The notes under the pieces: model-generated | What the model saw: only the letters and a program-made list of their open reading frames with translations | What the model was told of the DNA's origin: nothing | Databases searched by the model: none | From: Pleurodeles waltl | Taxonomy: Eukaryota; Chordata; Amphibia; Caudata; Salamandridae | Assembly (NCBI RefSeq): GCF_031143425.1 | Contig: NC_090437.1 | Coordinates: 851,060,088-851,124,087 of the forward strand | DNA: 64,000 nt | Reading direction: 5' to 3' | In this document: positions 44,551 through 55,082 of the stretch, piece after piece | Layout: each line of letters starts with the position of its first letter | Position numbering within the stretch: position 1 is the stretch's first letter | Position numbers and translations under genes: made by a program

Positions 44551-45055
44551 CACTGGCCTGGACACCATGCCCACTGCTTGGTCCTGGGGAGTGAAAGGCC
44601 ACAGTCTCTCAAGTGGGTGGTTTGCCCACTGCTTCTCCTGGGGAGTGCAAGGCCACAGTCTCTCAAGTGAGTGGTTTGCCCACTGCTTGGTCCTGGGGAG
44701 AGCAATGCCACAATCTCTCAAGTGGGTGGTTTACCACTGCTTGGTCCTGGTGAGTGCAATGCCACAGTCTCTCAAGTGGGTGGTTTGCCCACTGCTTGGT
44801 CCTGGGGAGTGCAAGGCCACAGTCTGTCAAGTGGGTGGTTTGCCCACTGCTTGGTCCTGGGGAGTGCAAAGCCACAGTCTGTCAAGTGGGTGGTTTGCCC
44901 ACTGCTTGGTCCTGGGGAGTGCAAGGCCACAGTCTCTTAAGTGGGTGGTTTGTCCACTGCTTGGTCCTTGGGAGTGCAAGGTCACAGTCTCTCAAGTGGA
45001 TGGTTTGCCACTGCTTGGTCCTGGGGAGTGCAAAGCCACAGTCTCTCTAGTGGAT
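44550..45055. repeat. 55-bp minisatellite in Harbinger B
   Basis: ACAGTCTCTCAAGTGGGTGG...GCCCACTGCTTGGTCCTGGGGAGTGCAAGGCC. Starts at 44,601, 44,655, 44,710, 44,764, 44,819, 44,874, 44,929, 44,984 and 45,038: 54-55-bp period, about nine full copies. Reverse complement of the five-copy array in A. It opens a spurious 512-codon plus-strand frame. Confidence 0.95.
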
Positions 45056-45265
45056 GCCTTCTTCCACTGGTTCTGGAGGGGGCCTTGTGCCCAGTGTGCT
45101 TCATCCTGGCCAGGAGGGGCTGAGTGGATGCCTTCTTCCACTGGTCTCGGGGGGGGGGCTTGTGCCCAGTGTGCTTCATCCTGGCAAGGAGGGGCTGAGT
45201 GGAGTCCTTCTCCCACTAGTTCTGAAGGGGGCCTTGTTCCCAGTGTGCTTCATCCTGGATGGGGC
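45055..45265. repeat. About 73-75-bp minisatellite in Harbinger B
   Basis: Three units of TGGATGCCTTCTTCCACTGG, then GGGGGCCTTGTGCCCAGTGT and GCTTCATCCTGGC. Same family as 27,040-27,330 in copy A, reversed. Confidence 0.85.
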
Positions 45266-45345
45266 AAGGTCACAGTCTCTCACCTGTGTGTCACACCGAT
45301 AGGTGTTGAAGGGGCCGGGATACACTGCAGCCCATGTAGTCACCA

Positions 45346-47440
45346 CTACACACTGCTTTCTGGCGGTGACGGCTTCTCAGTGGATGCCAGTTGCGCTGCA
45401 GGTGGCGGTGCTGTCAGTGGTGGTGGTAGCCTCCAGGCCTTCACCTGCAGCCTCGGATGGCTGCCCACTGGGGCTGCTGGCAGTGGTGCTTCTGATGGCG
45501 GTGCAGGTGGCAGTGCTGGCAACGGTGCAGGTGGCGATGCTGACAGTGGTGGTGGTAGCCTCCAGGCCTTCACCTGCAGCCTCAGATGGCTGCCCACTGG
45601 GGCTGCTGCTGCTGGCAGTGGTGCTGCTGGTGGTGGTGCAGGTGGCGGTGCTGGCCGCAGTGCAGGTGGTGGTGCTGGCCGCGGTGCAGGTGGCGGTGCT
45701 GGCAGTGGTGGTGGTAGCCTCCAGGCCTTCTCCTGCAGCCTCGGACGGCGACGCACTGGGGCTGCTGCTGCTGGCAGTGGTGCTGCTGGTGGCGGTGCAG
45801 GTGGCCTCGGATGGCTGAAGTGCCATGGCTGGTGTTATGTGCCCCTTTCTGCCCTTGGCAGATGGTGGTGCCTCCGTGCTTCTGTCAGCTGGTGTACTGT
45901 ATTTTTCTTCCCCTTGCTGGCTGGTGTCCCCTTCTTGCCCTTGCTAGGTGGCGGACCCTTGTTTGCCTTGCTAGGTGGTGCTGGCGTGTGAATGCCCTCC
46001 AGGTATGCATTTGTTTGTTGCAAATGCCCTGCTACTCCCTGGATGGCATTCAGTATGGTTGACTGCCCAACAGAGAGGGATCTCAGGAGGTCAATAGCTT
46101 CCTCAATGAGGGCAGCAGGGCTGACTGGGGCAGGGCCTGAGGTGCCTGAGACGAAGGAGATGCCCACCCTCCTGGGTGAGCGGGCACGGGAAACATGCTG
46201 AGGGGCTGCTGGGAGAGCAGTGGTGGTACGGGAGTGGCGGCTGTACCTGTAGTTGGGGTGGGCACAGAGGTGTCCAGCACCGCCAGGGAGCTTCCATCGG
46301 AGGAGGTGTCGCTGTCGGTACTGTCCCCTCCTGTCTCCGTTGTGGTGCTCCCCTGGCCCTCCGTCCCACTGGTGCCCTCACGTCGGTGGATTTGGCCTCC
46401 AGACCTATGTGGGATGCAGCTCCCTCCGTCGCCGGTGCCTCTGCTCCTCCGCCAGATGATGCTAATGCACACAAGGACAAGGTGACAAAACAAAAAGGGG
46501 GAGGAGAGACAGAGGATACACTTGGTCAATGCCAGCAACAACACTACTGTTGGTGTACACAACCCACAGGGAACAGCCCTATGCACTAGGCCATGCACTA
46601 CCAGTTACAATGCTAGTCACCAGCCCATGGGGTGCAATGCCTAATGCCATTAGCTGCACACCTGAAACCCACAGGACCCTGCCCAGTAGTAGATGCCCAC
46701 TAACATTATTGGGGTTGGATTGCATCTGAGCTTGCCCATCATTGAACATACTCTGCCATGTTCACCCTGGCATAAGGGCACCCGCAGCCCACATCTCCCA
46801 CCCAGGTAATACCTTAACGTGTGCAAACTCATGATTCAGAATCTGTTCTCACCCCCTTGTGGCTGCTGTGATGCCTTTAAGTCCCCATCCAACTCTGGAT
46901 AGGCCACCGCCAGGATGCAGAGCATCAGGGGGGTCAGGGTACGATGGGCACCCCTTCCTCGTTGGGAGGCAAGCCCCAGCTGGGCCTCGGCCGTCTTCCT
47001 TGCCCAGCGGCGCAGGTCCTCCCACCGTTTGCGGGAGTGGGTGCTCTGCCTGTCAAAGACCCCCAGGGTCCACACCTCCTTGGCGACGGCACGCCAAATA
47101 CCCTTTTTTTCTGATGGGTGCTGACCTGCAGAATAAAAACAGCAGAAAAGGTATCAGTCATACCGTCAACTGTTATACTCATGGCCCACCATATCCCCCC
47201 GTCCCCTTACACACATGCATTGACCACCATACATGCAGCACTCTGCTCAGGACCCCTCAGACCCCCCCTACACAAGGCTTACACACACAGCAATCCTTAC
47301 ATTCATGCCCCACGCATCATGCTCACAGTACTCACCTATTTGTCTGGAGGACCATAGAGTAAAGGGTACTGGGGTAGGACATCATCCACCAGTCTCTCCA
47401 ACTCCTCCGAAGTGAAGTCAGGGGCCCTTTCCACAGACAT
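45346..47440 (-). pseudogene. Harbinger B Myb1: Myb/SANT-type protein, three exons
   Basis: ATG at 47,440 (minus): MSVERAPDFTSEELERLVDD. Exon 1 ends at a GTGAGT donor near 47,338; its last codon is TAG where copy A has CAG. Exon 2 (about 47,132-46,860) has the Myb-like domain GIWRAVAKEVWTLGVFDRQS, RKRWEDLRRWARKT, LTPLMLCILAVAYPELDG; two extra A in an A-run before GIWRA shift the frame. Exon 3 (about 46,465 down): ETGGDSTDSDTSSDGSS, EEAIDLLRSLSVGQSTILNA, then KANKGPPPSKGKKG-type Lys/Pro repeats and a Pro/Ala-rich tail. It lacks the His-rich stretch of copies A and C. Confidence 0.72.
45400..45815. repeat. GC-rich Pro/Ala-coding repeats in Myb1 of Harbinger B
   Basis: GTAGCCTCCAGGCCTTC recurs at about 45,427, 45,558 and 45,714, separated by GGTGCAGGTGGCGGTGCTGG short repeats. 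On minus these encode the APPPAP/LPAPPPA-rich tail of Myb1. The equivalent in copy A is 26,560-26,935. Confidence 0.85.
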
Positions 47441-47903
47441 TCGAGCCTTTGTCACTTCCAGACATAGGTCACAGCAGCACTTGCAGTGTAGGTCCTCTCC
47501 TGTTGAAGGTCAGGAAGCAAGTGAGTGAACAGATAGAAAATGGTGGTCACGTCCGCGCCTGTGCGTACTGTCACTGCCGGCGTACATCGCCATTGGCTCA
47601 TGGAACCCATAGGCCCAAATGATAACCAATGCAGTGTTGCATGGCGGTCGTTGACCGCAACGGCGCACAATGCCAGCGTATTTACCTCTTTTCCACTTGT
47701 CCCTCCGCACAGGTCAGACAGCCGCCATTTCAGGTGGGCACAGGCCATGGCACCTAACTGCGTCCCCGCAGACATTGGCACATCAACTGACTAACGCGTT
47801 CACATACTTTTGCTGTAAAGCAAAAATTGCATATTAATGTGGAAATATGTTTGAAAATGACCTTCTGCTCACCGTTTTTCACCCTAGAGTTCAACCACTG
47901 AGG

Positions 47904-49024
47904 ATGAATAAGAGATGGAGACATCCCCCTGTGTACAGACCCCTGGTGGACATGGCAACAATGGAGGACAGGCACATCATCCTGACCTACAGACTTGATA
48001 GGACCACAATCCAAGAGCTGTGTGCCCAATTGGGGCCAGATATGGTATCAGCTATCTGCCACCCCACAGGTATCCCCCCTCTAGTGCAGGTCCTGTCAGT
48101 GCTCCATTTCGTGGCAAGTGGTTCCTTCCAAGCAACAGTGGCCATGGCGTCAGGCATGTCTCAGCCTATGTTCTCAAACATGCTGACCAGAGCGTTTTCT
48201 GCCCTACTGAAGCACATGCACAGCTACATCGTATTCCCCCAGGTGGAGAATTTGGCCACAGTGAAGGCTGACTTCTATGCACTGGGACATATCCCCAACA
48301 TCATTGGTGCCATTGATGGTACACATATTGCATTTGTCACCCCCCCCCGGAGAAATGAACAAGTGTTCAGAAATAGAAAAAGCTTTCACTCTCTGAATGT
48401 GCAGACGGTGTGTTTGGCGGACCAGTACATCTCCCATGTCAATGCAAAGTATTCTGGGTCTGTGCATGATGCCTTTATCTTGAGGAATAGCAGCATCCCA
48501 TATGTCATGTCTCAACTCCAGAGGCACAGGGTGTGGCTAATAGGTGAGCCCATGGTCCCCACCCAGTTGATGTAGGTATATGGGTGTGGGTTTGGCCCTA
48601 AGGGTGAGTGTGTGGCTAACAGGTATCACTCGATATTTGCAGGTGACTCTGGTTACCCCAACCTCTCATGGCTACTGACCCAGTGAGGAATGCCAGGACA
48701 AGGGCAGAGGAACATTACAATGAGGCACATGGGCGAACAAGGAGGATCATTGAGCAAACTTTTGGCCTCCTGAAGGCCAGATTCCGGTGCCTCCATCTGA
48801 CAGGTGGATCCCTGTACTACTCACCCAAGAAGGTGTGCCAGATCATCGTTGCATGTTGCATGTTGCACAACCTGGCCTTGAGACGCCAGGTGCCTTTTCT
48901 GCAGGAGGATGAGCCTGGGGATGGTCGTGTGGCAGCGGTGGAGCCTGTGGACAGTGAGGAAGAGGAGGCAGAGGAAGAGGATGTGGACAACAGAACTACA
49001 CTAATTCAACAGTACTTCCAGTGA
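47904..49024 (+). pseudogene. Harbinger B transposase (HARBI1-type DDE nuclease), two exons
   Basis: Excises and inserts the element. ATG 47,904 (MNKRWRHPPVYRPLVDMATM), the same start as copy A. Exon 1 to 48,543; intron 48,544-48,642 (GTGAGC...TTGCAG, 99 bp); exon 2 to TGA at 49,024; about 340 residues, normal for HARBI1. Catalytic triad: Asp in GAIDGTHIAF (48,315), Asp in GDSGYP formed at the splice junction (48,645) and Glu in RRIIEQTFGLLKARF (48,752). The frame slips once in exon 2, near 48,680: NLSWLLT and PVRNARTRAEE are in different frames, as if one C were lost. Otherwise open. Acidic C-terminus SEEEEAEEEDVD. Confidence 0.9.
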
Positions 49025-49313
49025 CACACAGGTAAGACACTGTAACTTCATCTTCCATTGCAGTTTTGTGTTTGACATTGGACATGGCAGCCTGATTTCT
49101 CTATTTCTATGGCCACTTACTGTACCCTTTGGCATCTCTATTTTCATATCTCTGTGCCCCACTCTGGCTCCTGATGTGTTTACTGCTGCCCACTAGAGGT
49201 CATACCTATGTAAATATTACAGTACATTTGAATTGCATTGTTTACAGTTTGTTAAACTAATACATATGTCAAACAATTGACAGACTCCATACTTGAATTT
49301 GTTCCAAGGGTGT

Positions 49314-49319
49314 TTATTT
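49314..49319 (-). terminator. Poly(A) signal of Harbinger B Myb2
   Basis: AATAAA on minus (plus GTGTTTATTTAGG), about 185 bp past the Myb2 stop, facing the transposase 3' end. Confidence 0.55.
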
Positions 49320-49503
49320 AGGTCCTAATAAGTGGAGGGGGTATTGCAATGGGCTGGGTTGCTGATGGAGGAAATTCCAGGGTAGAGTCCAGTCTATTGG
49401 TATCACAGGTGCATTGTCCAAGGGGGCATAGGAAGGGGCGCATTGGCAGTTCAAGGTGGACAGGGTGAGAGAGTTGGACACAAGGGTGACAATCAGGAGA
49501 GTC

Positions 49504-51035
49504 TTATTTCCTGGCGGGGGTCTTGGCAATGTTCTCTGGCTTTTGCCTGGATCGCAGGGACTGTTTGCGGGTTGGTTCTCCTTCTGCAGGGGGTGGGGTG
49601 CTGGTGGCCTGTTGTTCCAGTGGCGGGCATCCTATCCACTAGCGTTGGCGGAAGTGGAGGGCTGTTCTTCGGTGTGACTAGTGTCAGGGGCCTGTTGGTG
49701 TGTCACTGCCTCCCTCATGGTGTTGGCCATGTCTGCCAGCACCCCTGTAATGGTGACCAGGGTGGTGTGGATGTCCCTCAGGCCCTCCCTGATTACCAGG
49801 TACTGTCCCTCCTGCAGCCGCTGGGTCCCCTGCAACTTGGGCAGTATCTGGTCCATGGTTTCCTGGGAATGGTGGTATGCTCCCAGGATGTTGGTGAGTG
49901 CCTTGTGGAGAGTTGGTTCCCTGGGCCTGTACTCCCCCTGACACACAGCAGTCCTCTCAGCTTCCCTGTTGTCCTGTACCTCTGTCCCCTGAACCGTGTG
50001 CCCACTGCCACTGACCCCAAGTCCCTCATTGTCCTGTGTTTGTGGGGTTGCCTGGGTTCCCTGTAGTGGTGGACACACTGCTGATTGACGTGTCCTGGTG
50101 ACAGAAGGATGGGCCCACTGGGTGGGTGCTGAGGTGGTGTTTCCTGAGGGGGGAGGCTCTGTGGTGGGTTGGGACTGTGCCTGGATAACCGACTGTCCAG
50201 AGGTCCCTGATGGGCTAGGTTGGTCATCGTGATCCAGGCGTGCAGAGCTGCTGTCATCACTGTGGGCCTCTTCTAGGGGGGGCAGGATGTGACTGGCACC
50301 TCATCTCCGGCAACGTTGAGTGGGGGTCCTGTGGGGATGTAAATGCAGTGTTATTGTTTCTGCGTGTGCCATCTTGTGCATGGGTATGTTTCCCTCTATG
50401 GTTATTAGCAAGGCAGCTTTGGATTGTGTGAGTTGTGATTTGTTTGGCAAAGTGATTATCACTAGTGTGCATGCTGTCTTGATGGGTGGCCATGTAGGTC
50501 TGTAATGGGGGTCCATGCATTGGTGTTGCATGCAGGGCTTGGTATTGGGATGGGTGGGTTGTGATGGTGGGGTATATGTGAGGTGGTGGGGTGATGGGGG
50601 TGAGGGTAGGGGTTGTTGTTTGTGATGGCATGCATGTAGGGTGGGGGATAAAGTAGTAAAGATTTGACTTAGCAGAGTCCAGTCCTCCGGCTACTCCTGC
50701 CAGGCCCTCAGGATGCATGATTGCCAAGACTTGCTCCTCCCATGTTGTTAGTTGTGGGGGAGGAGGTGGGAGGTGTACAGCTATCTGGTGTGTTGAAACC
50801 ACAGAACATACCTTCCCCCGTAGGTCGTTCCACCTCTTCCTGATGGCATCCCTTGTTCTTGGGTGCTGTCCCACGGCATTGACCCTGTCCACGACTCTCC
50901 GTCATAGCTCCATCTTCCTTGCAATGGATGTCTGCTGCACCTGTGATCCGAATAGCTGTGGCTCTGCCCGGATGATTTCCTCCACCATGACCCTTAGCTC
51001 CTCCTCTGAGAGCCTGGGGTGTCTTTGTGGTGTAG
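49504..51035 (-). pseudogene. Harbinger B Myb2: Myb/SANT-type protein, two exons
   Basis: Exon 1 on minus from about 51,035 to 50,812: RHPRLSEEELRVMVEEIIRA, FGSQVQQTSIARKMEL, then TGA where copy A has Trp, then GQHPRTRDAIRKRWNDLRGK. Against copy A, the ATG region is deleted. Exon 2 from 50,328 (CACAG acceptor) to the stop near 49,504: Ser/Pro/Thr-rich linker, helical YHHSQETMDQILPKLQGTQR and LRDIHTTLVTITGVLADMAN, ending IAKTPARK. Convergent with the transposase (stops 480 bp apart). DNA-binding partner by analogy with Harbinger Myb-like proteins. Confidence 0.75.
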
Positions 51036-51479
51036 TGTGATTGGTGTGTTTGAGGGTGTGCGGGGTGATGTGTTGGGTCGTGTGCTGTGAGGTGCATGGA
51101 TGGTGCATGGGTGATGGTGTTTTGTGGCTCAGATTCAGTGGGTGCTCCTGGCTTGTCTCTCTCTCTCACTTGCCAAAATCTTTGGGTTGTAAAGGGTTGT
51201 GGGTAGTGTGTGTTTGTGTTTTATATTGGTGTGGTTATGTGGGTGTGGTGTGTGCATGTGTGTCAGGTGTGAGTATTTTGAATTGTCCAATGTGGTGTAG
51301 TTTTGTGTGTGTGTGTGTATTTTGAGCGCAGCGGTCTGTACCGCCAATGGTTTACTGCAGTTGAATGACCGCCGCGGTGATTCGTGGGTCATGATGCTGT
51401 GGCCGTATTTCTGTTGGCATAATGGTGTGGGTTTTGCTACCGCCAGTTTATCACTGACCTTTGGGCTGGCAGACTTGTG

Positions 51480-51614
51480 TGTGTGTCTGTATAGTAGCAG
51501 ATTTCTATGTGTGGGTCATAATACTGGTAGCAGTATACCACCGTGGTCGCGGTATGTTGGCGGCAGTCAGCATGGCGGTAAGCTGCACTTACCGCCAATG
51601 TTGTAATGAGGGCC
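51480..51614. repeat. Harbinger B right terminal inverted repeat
   Basis: Reverse complement begins GGCCCTCATTACAACATTGG, then several ACCGCC/GGCGGT motifs. It is nearly identical to the left end of copy A, including TCTGCCAGCCCAAAGGTCAG (reverse of 51,455-51,475). The 51,036-51,480 spacer is TG-rich and non-coding. Confidence 0.88.
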
Positions 51615-51617
51615 ATA

Positions 51618-52733
51618 GTGTAGGAAAACTATGCCAGCAATGGATGAAGGTCTCCTCAATAGATGCTCTTAAAGAACATCTCAGTCTCCTGTCCAATAAC
51701 ACAGATTTACAGGATGTCCTGCTAGGCCCCAGAAGACAATGCAGAAACCGCTTCTTATATGCCGCATGTAATGAAATATGGAAACTTTCCCAACAAGAGG
51801 TGGCTGCCTGGTTAAGGCAAAAAGATCAGGAAAACTTACAGAAAGCATTAGCCGCTGTAGATAATGGGATTAACACCTTGTATCCTCTGCAACGGATATA
51901 GTACAGAGTGATGCATCATTTTAGCAACATGGACAAAGTCAGCTAAGATCCATTATGCAGTTAGGTTGGACCCTACAAACATTGAAAGCAGGTTGCATTC
52001 CTTGGCAACACGTAAGTGCAAGGGAGATTTTTTCCACATTTAATTTAATGTGACAACAACAAATAATGGCTAAGAAACATACGTCATGTTGAAAATTGAA
52101 AAGTTAGAAAAGCTGCCTTTTACTGTAGCTGAAATACCATCTGCTAAATGGCTAATACATGGGGTTATAAATCATCAATTTACATCCTGTTAGAAACACA
52201 TTCCAGTGGGCAGATATGAAAGGCTGGGAGATAGTTACATACACAAAGTGTGGGAGCTTCCTTTCTCGTACAAATGTTTCAATGGCATCAAAGAGGTCTT
52301 TCTTAGCGGTAGTAAATGTAAGACTTCTGTAAGCCATTCAATGGTTTGTAAACAGCTGTCTTTGAACAGGGCTTGTAATGCCTCTGCAGCAAATTAGGCT
52401 TGTTATCTGATGGGAGTCCCGGTTCCCTTGATTAGACCTACGTTCCAGGTGCTCTCCAATGGCATCTATGTGCTCCTTTACAATGAGAGTTCTTGTGGAA
52501 TGCGAATCAGAATAGCTTACGTTGTTTCAGTCTCACAAATTGTTACATGCTGCAGGAATGCATTTTTCCCTCTACGCAGTTTCAAGGAGTAGGAGACGTT
52601 TGGCCTCATATTGCTATGTCTGATGTGAATTTTGACAAGATGAGCAGACTAAAGGCTTTATTATTTCAAAAACATGTGTTGCAGATATATGCTGGAGACG
52701 TTAGTGCGAGCTGAATCAAAGTGCCACAGCCGC
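51618..52733 (+). pseudogene. ERV env, 3' part
   Basis: The frame resumes after Harbinger B with a helix-rich segment (EHLSLLSNNTDLQDVLLGPR; EIWKLSQQEVAAWLRQKDQE) to a stop at 51,901. Further pieces in other frames run to about 52,733 (VWPHIAMSDVNFDKMSRLK). Numerous stops. Position and frame continuity, rather than a family motif, identify it as env. Confidence 0.6.
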
Positions 52734-53321
52734 CATGAGCATGAGCATGAAGGAGAGAGACAGAAGAAAAAAGTAGTTTTCTCACATAAAAAGTATTGGC
52801 AAGCGTGCAATAATCCATAAAACAGAGTCAGTCTGCAAGGCGCTAACAAAACTGCCCCAAGTTGGGACAAATGTAAAGAATTTACCACTGCCCTCAAGGA
52901 ATTTTTTTAAGACAAGCCCACAAATGAATTAAAGTGATGGTCGTAACATGGACATGGTTAAAAGCCCACAATACTTACAACAGATCAGAAACACTTGTGT
53001 GCTCGACCTAATGATTGACAGGACAGGAGCGTGATAGTTAAACTAACTGGCCTGCTTCCCTGGCCAACAAAAACAGATTGCATATTGCGATATTTTCAGG
53101 GGTAAATATGGTAACCAGATGTTTTGGTCCAATTAAAAGGAATCAAGACCACATCTCATAGAATGCACTATATGTGAAGGCAAAATCCAGGAGTGGAAAA
53201 GTGGTATCCCAATGTTGGAGCTGTACGGTCACTTTAAAGGTAAGACACCTGTGGCAGAGATCTGTACTTATCACCCTGTTGGCATTCAAACGGGGTGAGG
53301 CTAGAGAAGTGAGTGATCCCA
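52734..53321. other. ERV 3' remnant, no 3' LTR
   Basis: No gene. A purine run (GGAGAGAGACAGAAGAAAAAA, 52,750-52,771) could be a polypurine tract, but no LTR like 34,573-35,577 follows. The short frame 53,174-53,380 is unrecognised; a viral accessory-gene remnant is possible but unsupported. Confidence 0.35.
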
Positions 53322-54318
53322 TTAACCCCTTAGCTGCTGAGGCTTTTTCCCCAGTGCTGAGCCCTTTTTTGACTATTTAGGGTAGTTTGTTCTTTGGCCT
53401 CCATAACTTTTTTCCCACACCAAATTTGAATCCTTTTTCTACAACATCCTGGGTACTCTAAAGGTACTCAGGGTTTGTGGATTAGCTAGGAGGGGATAAG
53501 AAACGAGATCAAATATAGCTACATTTTTTTTTTTATAAATAGAAGAAAAGGTCTCAGCAAAAAGGTACTTTTTCCCCAAAAATGATATAAACAAATGGTT
53601 TGCTGTGCTAAAGTCACAATTTTCCCAATTTCAGGTACATGCAGAGCTGAATCAAAAATCCTTTTCTTTAACAACCCTTTTGGCATTTTTGAAAGAGCCA
53701 TTTTTTCTTATTTTTTTAGTGTTTTCAGCCTACTTCCAGTTTGTAGTTTAAACCAGTGTGAAACGCATGGGTGATCCAGGAAAGCTATAGATTTCTGAAA
53801 AGTAGACAAGCTTCTGAATCCACCTAGGCCACTGCAACGCCTGCTGTGCGTGGTGGGGCCCAAGCACCAGGAGGCCCCCTCAGCTCAATACCCTGGCCGG
53901 CGAGCTCATGAGTGTGTCTGGAGTGGGCCCCTCAAGTTTTGTTACACCAGTGATGTGTGGATCCCTTAAGGTTTTCCCAAAGAAACTAACAACTGAAATA
54001 AAGAAATATTTAAAATGAGTAGGAATTTTTTTTTCATTTGTGACAACGTTTTTATCTGTAAATTTATGTCATGATGGCCGATTTACAAAACCAATATGCC
54101 ATTATGTTCGCTAGACCCTTCTGGTTTCAGGGTTTATAGGTTCTCCAAGACCCTCAGGTACTCAGAGCCAACAACTGAGCTGCACCATGCAAATATTTTA
54201 TATTGTGTACTGACTATAGACCAATATATATGGTGAAATATGTAGAGTAAAAAACGTGTATCAAGGAAATCTATGTATTACTGAAATGTGTAAATAATCT
54301 CTACTCCTAAAAGATACA
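53322..54318 (-). mobile_element. piggyBac end fragment, inverted relative to the first
   Basis: TTAA at 53,322-53,325, then CCCCTTAGCTGCTGAGGCTT. Colinear with the reverse complement of 8,386-7,800: shared GGCTTTTTCCCC, the ACATCCT block, TCTGAAAAGTAGACAA and AACAACTGAAATAAA. No opposite end or transposase. Likely a truncated relative or MITE. Confidence 0.8.
53822..53950. repeat. About 125-bp insertion within the piggyBac fragment
   Basis: CCTAGGCCACTGCAACGCCTG through CAAGTTTTGTTACACC breaks the alignment with the first piggyBac, between AGACAA...GAATCCAC and GATGTGTGGATCC. GC-rich, no family recognised. Confidence 0.45.
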
Positions 54319-55080
54319 GGCCCTCATTACAAGATTGGCGGCAAATGTCGCCTACTGCCACGGCGACGGCTGCCAACATACCGACGCCATGGCTACTGAC
54401 CGTCCATCGAATAATGACCGTAGGTGGAATTCCGCCAGAAGGCTGGTGGAATCCGGCAACGGTCATGGCGGTGGGCAGTGGTAAGATGACGCTACTGCCA
54501 GCAGCAGCGTCACGCCAGCAAAACGCCACCTACCGTATCATGTCCCATGATACAGCCTGGCGGTGTTTTTCTGGTGGACCCTGCTGCTGGCAAAAGTGGC
54601 GGATCCCATCTCCTGCCGGAGGACCCCCTGCAAGCAGTTAAGTCGGGTTCTCTGACAGGAGAGGGGGATGAGGTGTGTGTGTGTGACTGTGTGTGAATGC
54701 GTGCATGTGTGTGTAACGCGTGTGTGCATGAGTGGGTGTGTGTGTACGTGCATGTCGTGTCATGTGAGTGCATGTGTGCCTGGATGTATGTTCGTTAGTG
54801 TTGCTATGAGTGTGTATGAATGTATGCATGCGTGGGTGATTGTGTGTATGCATGTGTGTATGGGTGTGTATGTATGTGCATGTATGTGTGTATATAGGGG
54901 GTCGGGAGTGGGAGGATGGGGGAGGACTCTGGGGAGGGGGAGGAGGGCAGGGGAGACCCCTATCAGTGCCAGGGACGGAATTCCCTGGCACTGATAGTGC
55001 CTACCGCCATGGTTTCCATGGTGGTACAGAAATCACGGAAACCATGACAGTGGGTGGGATCAAAATGCCATGGGCGGCCT
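54319..55080. mobile_element. Harbinger-like non-autonomous fragment
   Basis: Begins GGCCCTCATTACAAGATTGG with CCGCC/GGCGG-type motifs (GGCGGCAAATG, CCAACATACCGACGCC, GGCGGTGGG) as at the ends of A and B. No gene follows; TG-rich simple sequence fills 54,670-54,900. A matching right terminus was not found. Confidence 0.6.
54670..54900. repeat. TG-rich simple repeat
   Basis: Degenerate (TGTG/TGCATG)n tract, e.g. GTGTGTGTGTGACTGTGTGTG and GTATGTGCATGTATGTGTG. No coding content. Confidence 0.9.
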
Positions 55081-55082
55081 AG

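Larger units (their letters stand above)
43706..51617. mobile_element. Harbinger copy B (7.9 kb), three-gene type
   Basis: Termini at 43,709 (GGCCCTCATTACAAC) and 51,614 (GTTGTAATGAGGGCC-type inverted end). Duplication ATA at 43,706-43,708 and 51,615-51,617; removing the element and one ATA makes the ERV env frame continuous. Order from left: 55-bp and 75-bp minisatellites, Myb1 (minus), transposase (plus), Myb2 (minus). It has the most complete transposase of the three copies. Confidence 0.94.
34573..53000 (+). mobile_element. Foamy-virus-like (spuma, class III) endogenous retrovirus, defective
   Basis: 5' LTR, Lys-type primer binding site, gag without zinc knuckles but with a basic C-terminus, pol (PR-RT-RH-IN) and env with a long N-terminal leader region and an internal hydrophobic segment. 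The last two features, plus the PBS type and a 4-bp duplication on the related solo LTR, point to the spuma-like lineage. Env is split by Harbinger B. No 3' LTR found, so the right end (about 53,000) is approximate and the provirus is truncated. All genes carry stops and frameshifts; an ancient genomic copy, not a functional virus. Confidence 0.82.

Noticed and set aside
44550..45055. CRISPR-like array
   Set aside because: Units of 55 bp are tandem with no unique spacers, in eukaryotic transposon context. The 28-bp array at 4,969 was rejected for the same reason.
44453..45991. 512-codon plus-strand open frame inside Harbinger B
   Set aside because: It reads through the 55-bp and 75-bp minisatellites and the GC-rich repeat antisense to Myb1. 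Composition is repeat-driven and no domain is seen.
52750..52771. Polypurine tract marking a 3' LTR
   Set aside because: Purine run present, but nothing similar to the 5' LTR follows within the window.
53174..53380. Foamy-type accessory gene downstream of env
   Set aside because: Position is suggestive but the 68-codon frame has no recognisable motif and runs into the piggyBac end.
54668..54994. 108-codon Cys/Val-rich frame
   Set aside because: Translation of a TG-rich simple repeat.
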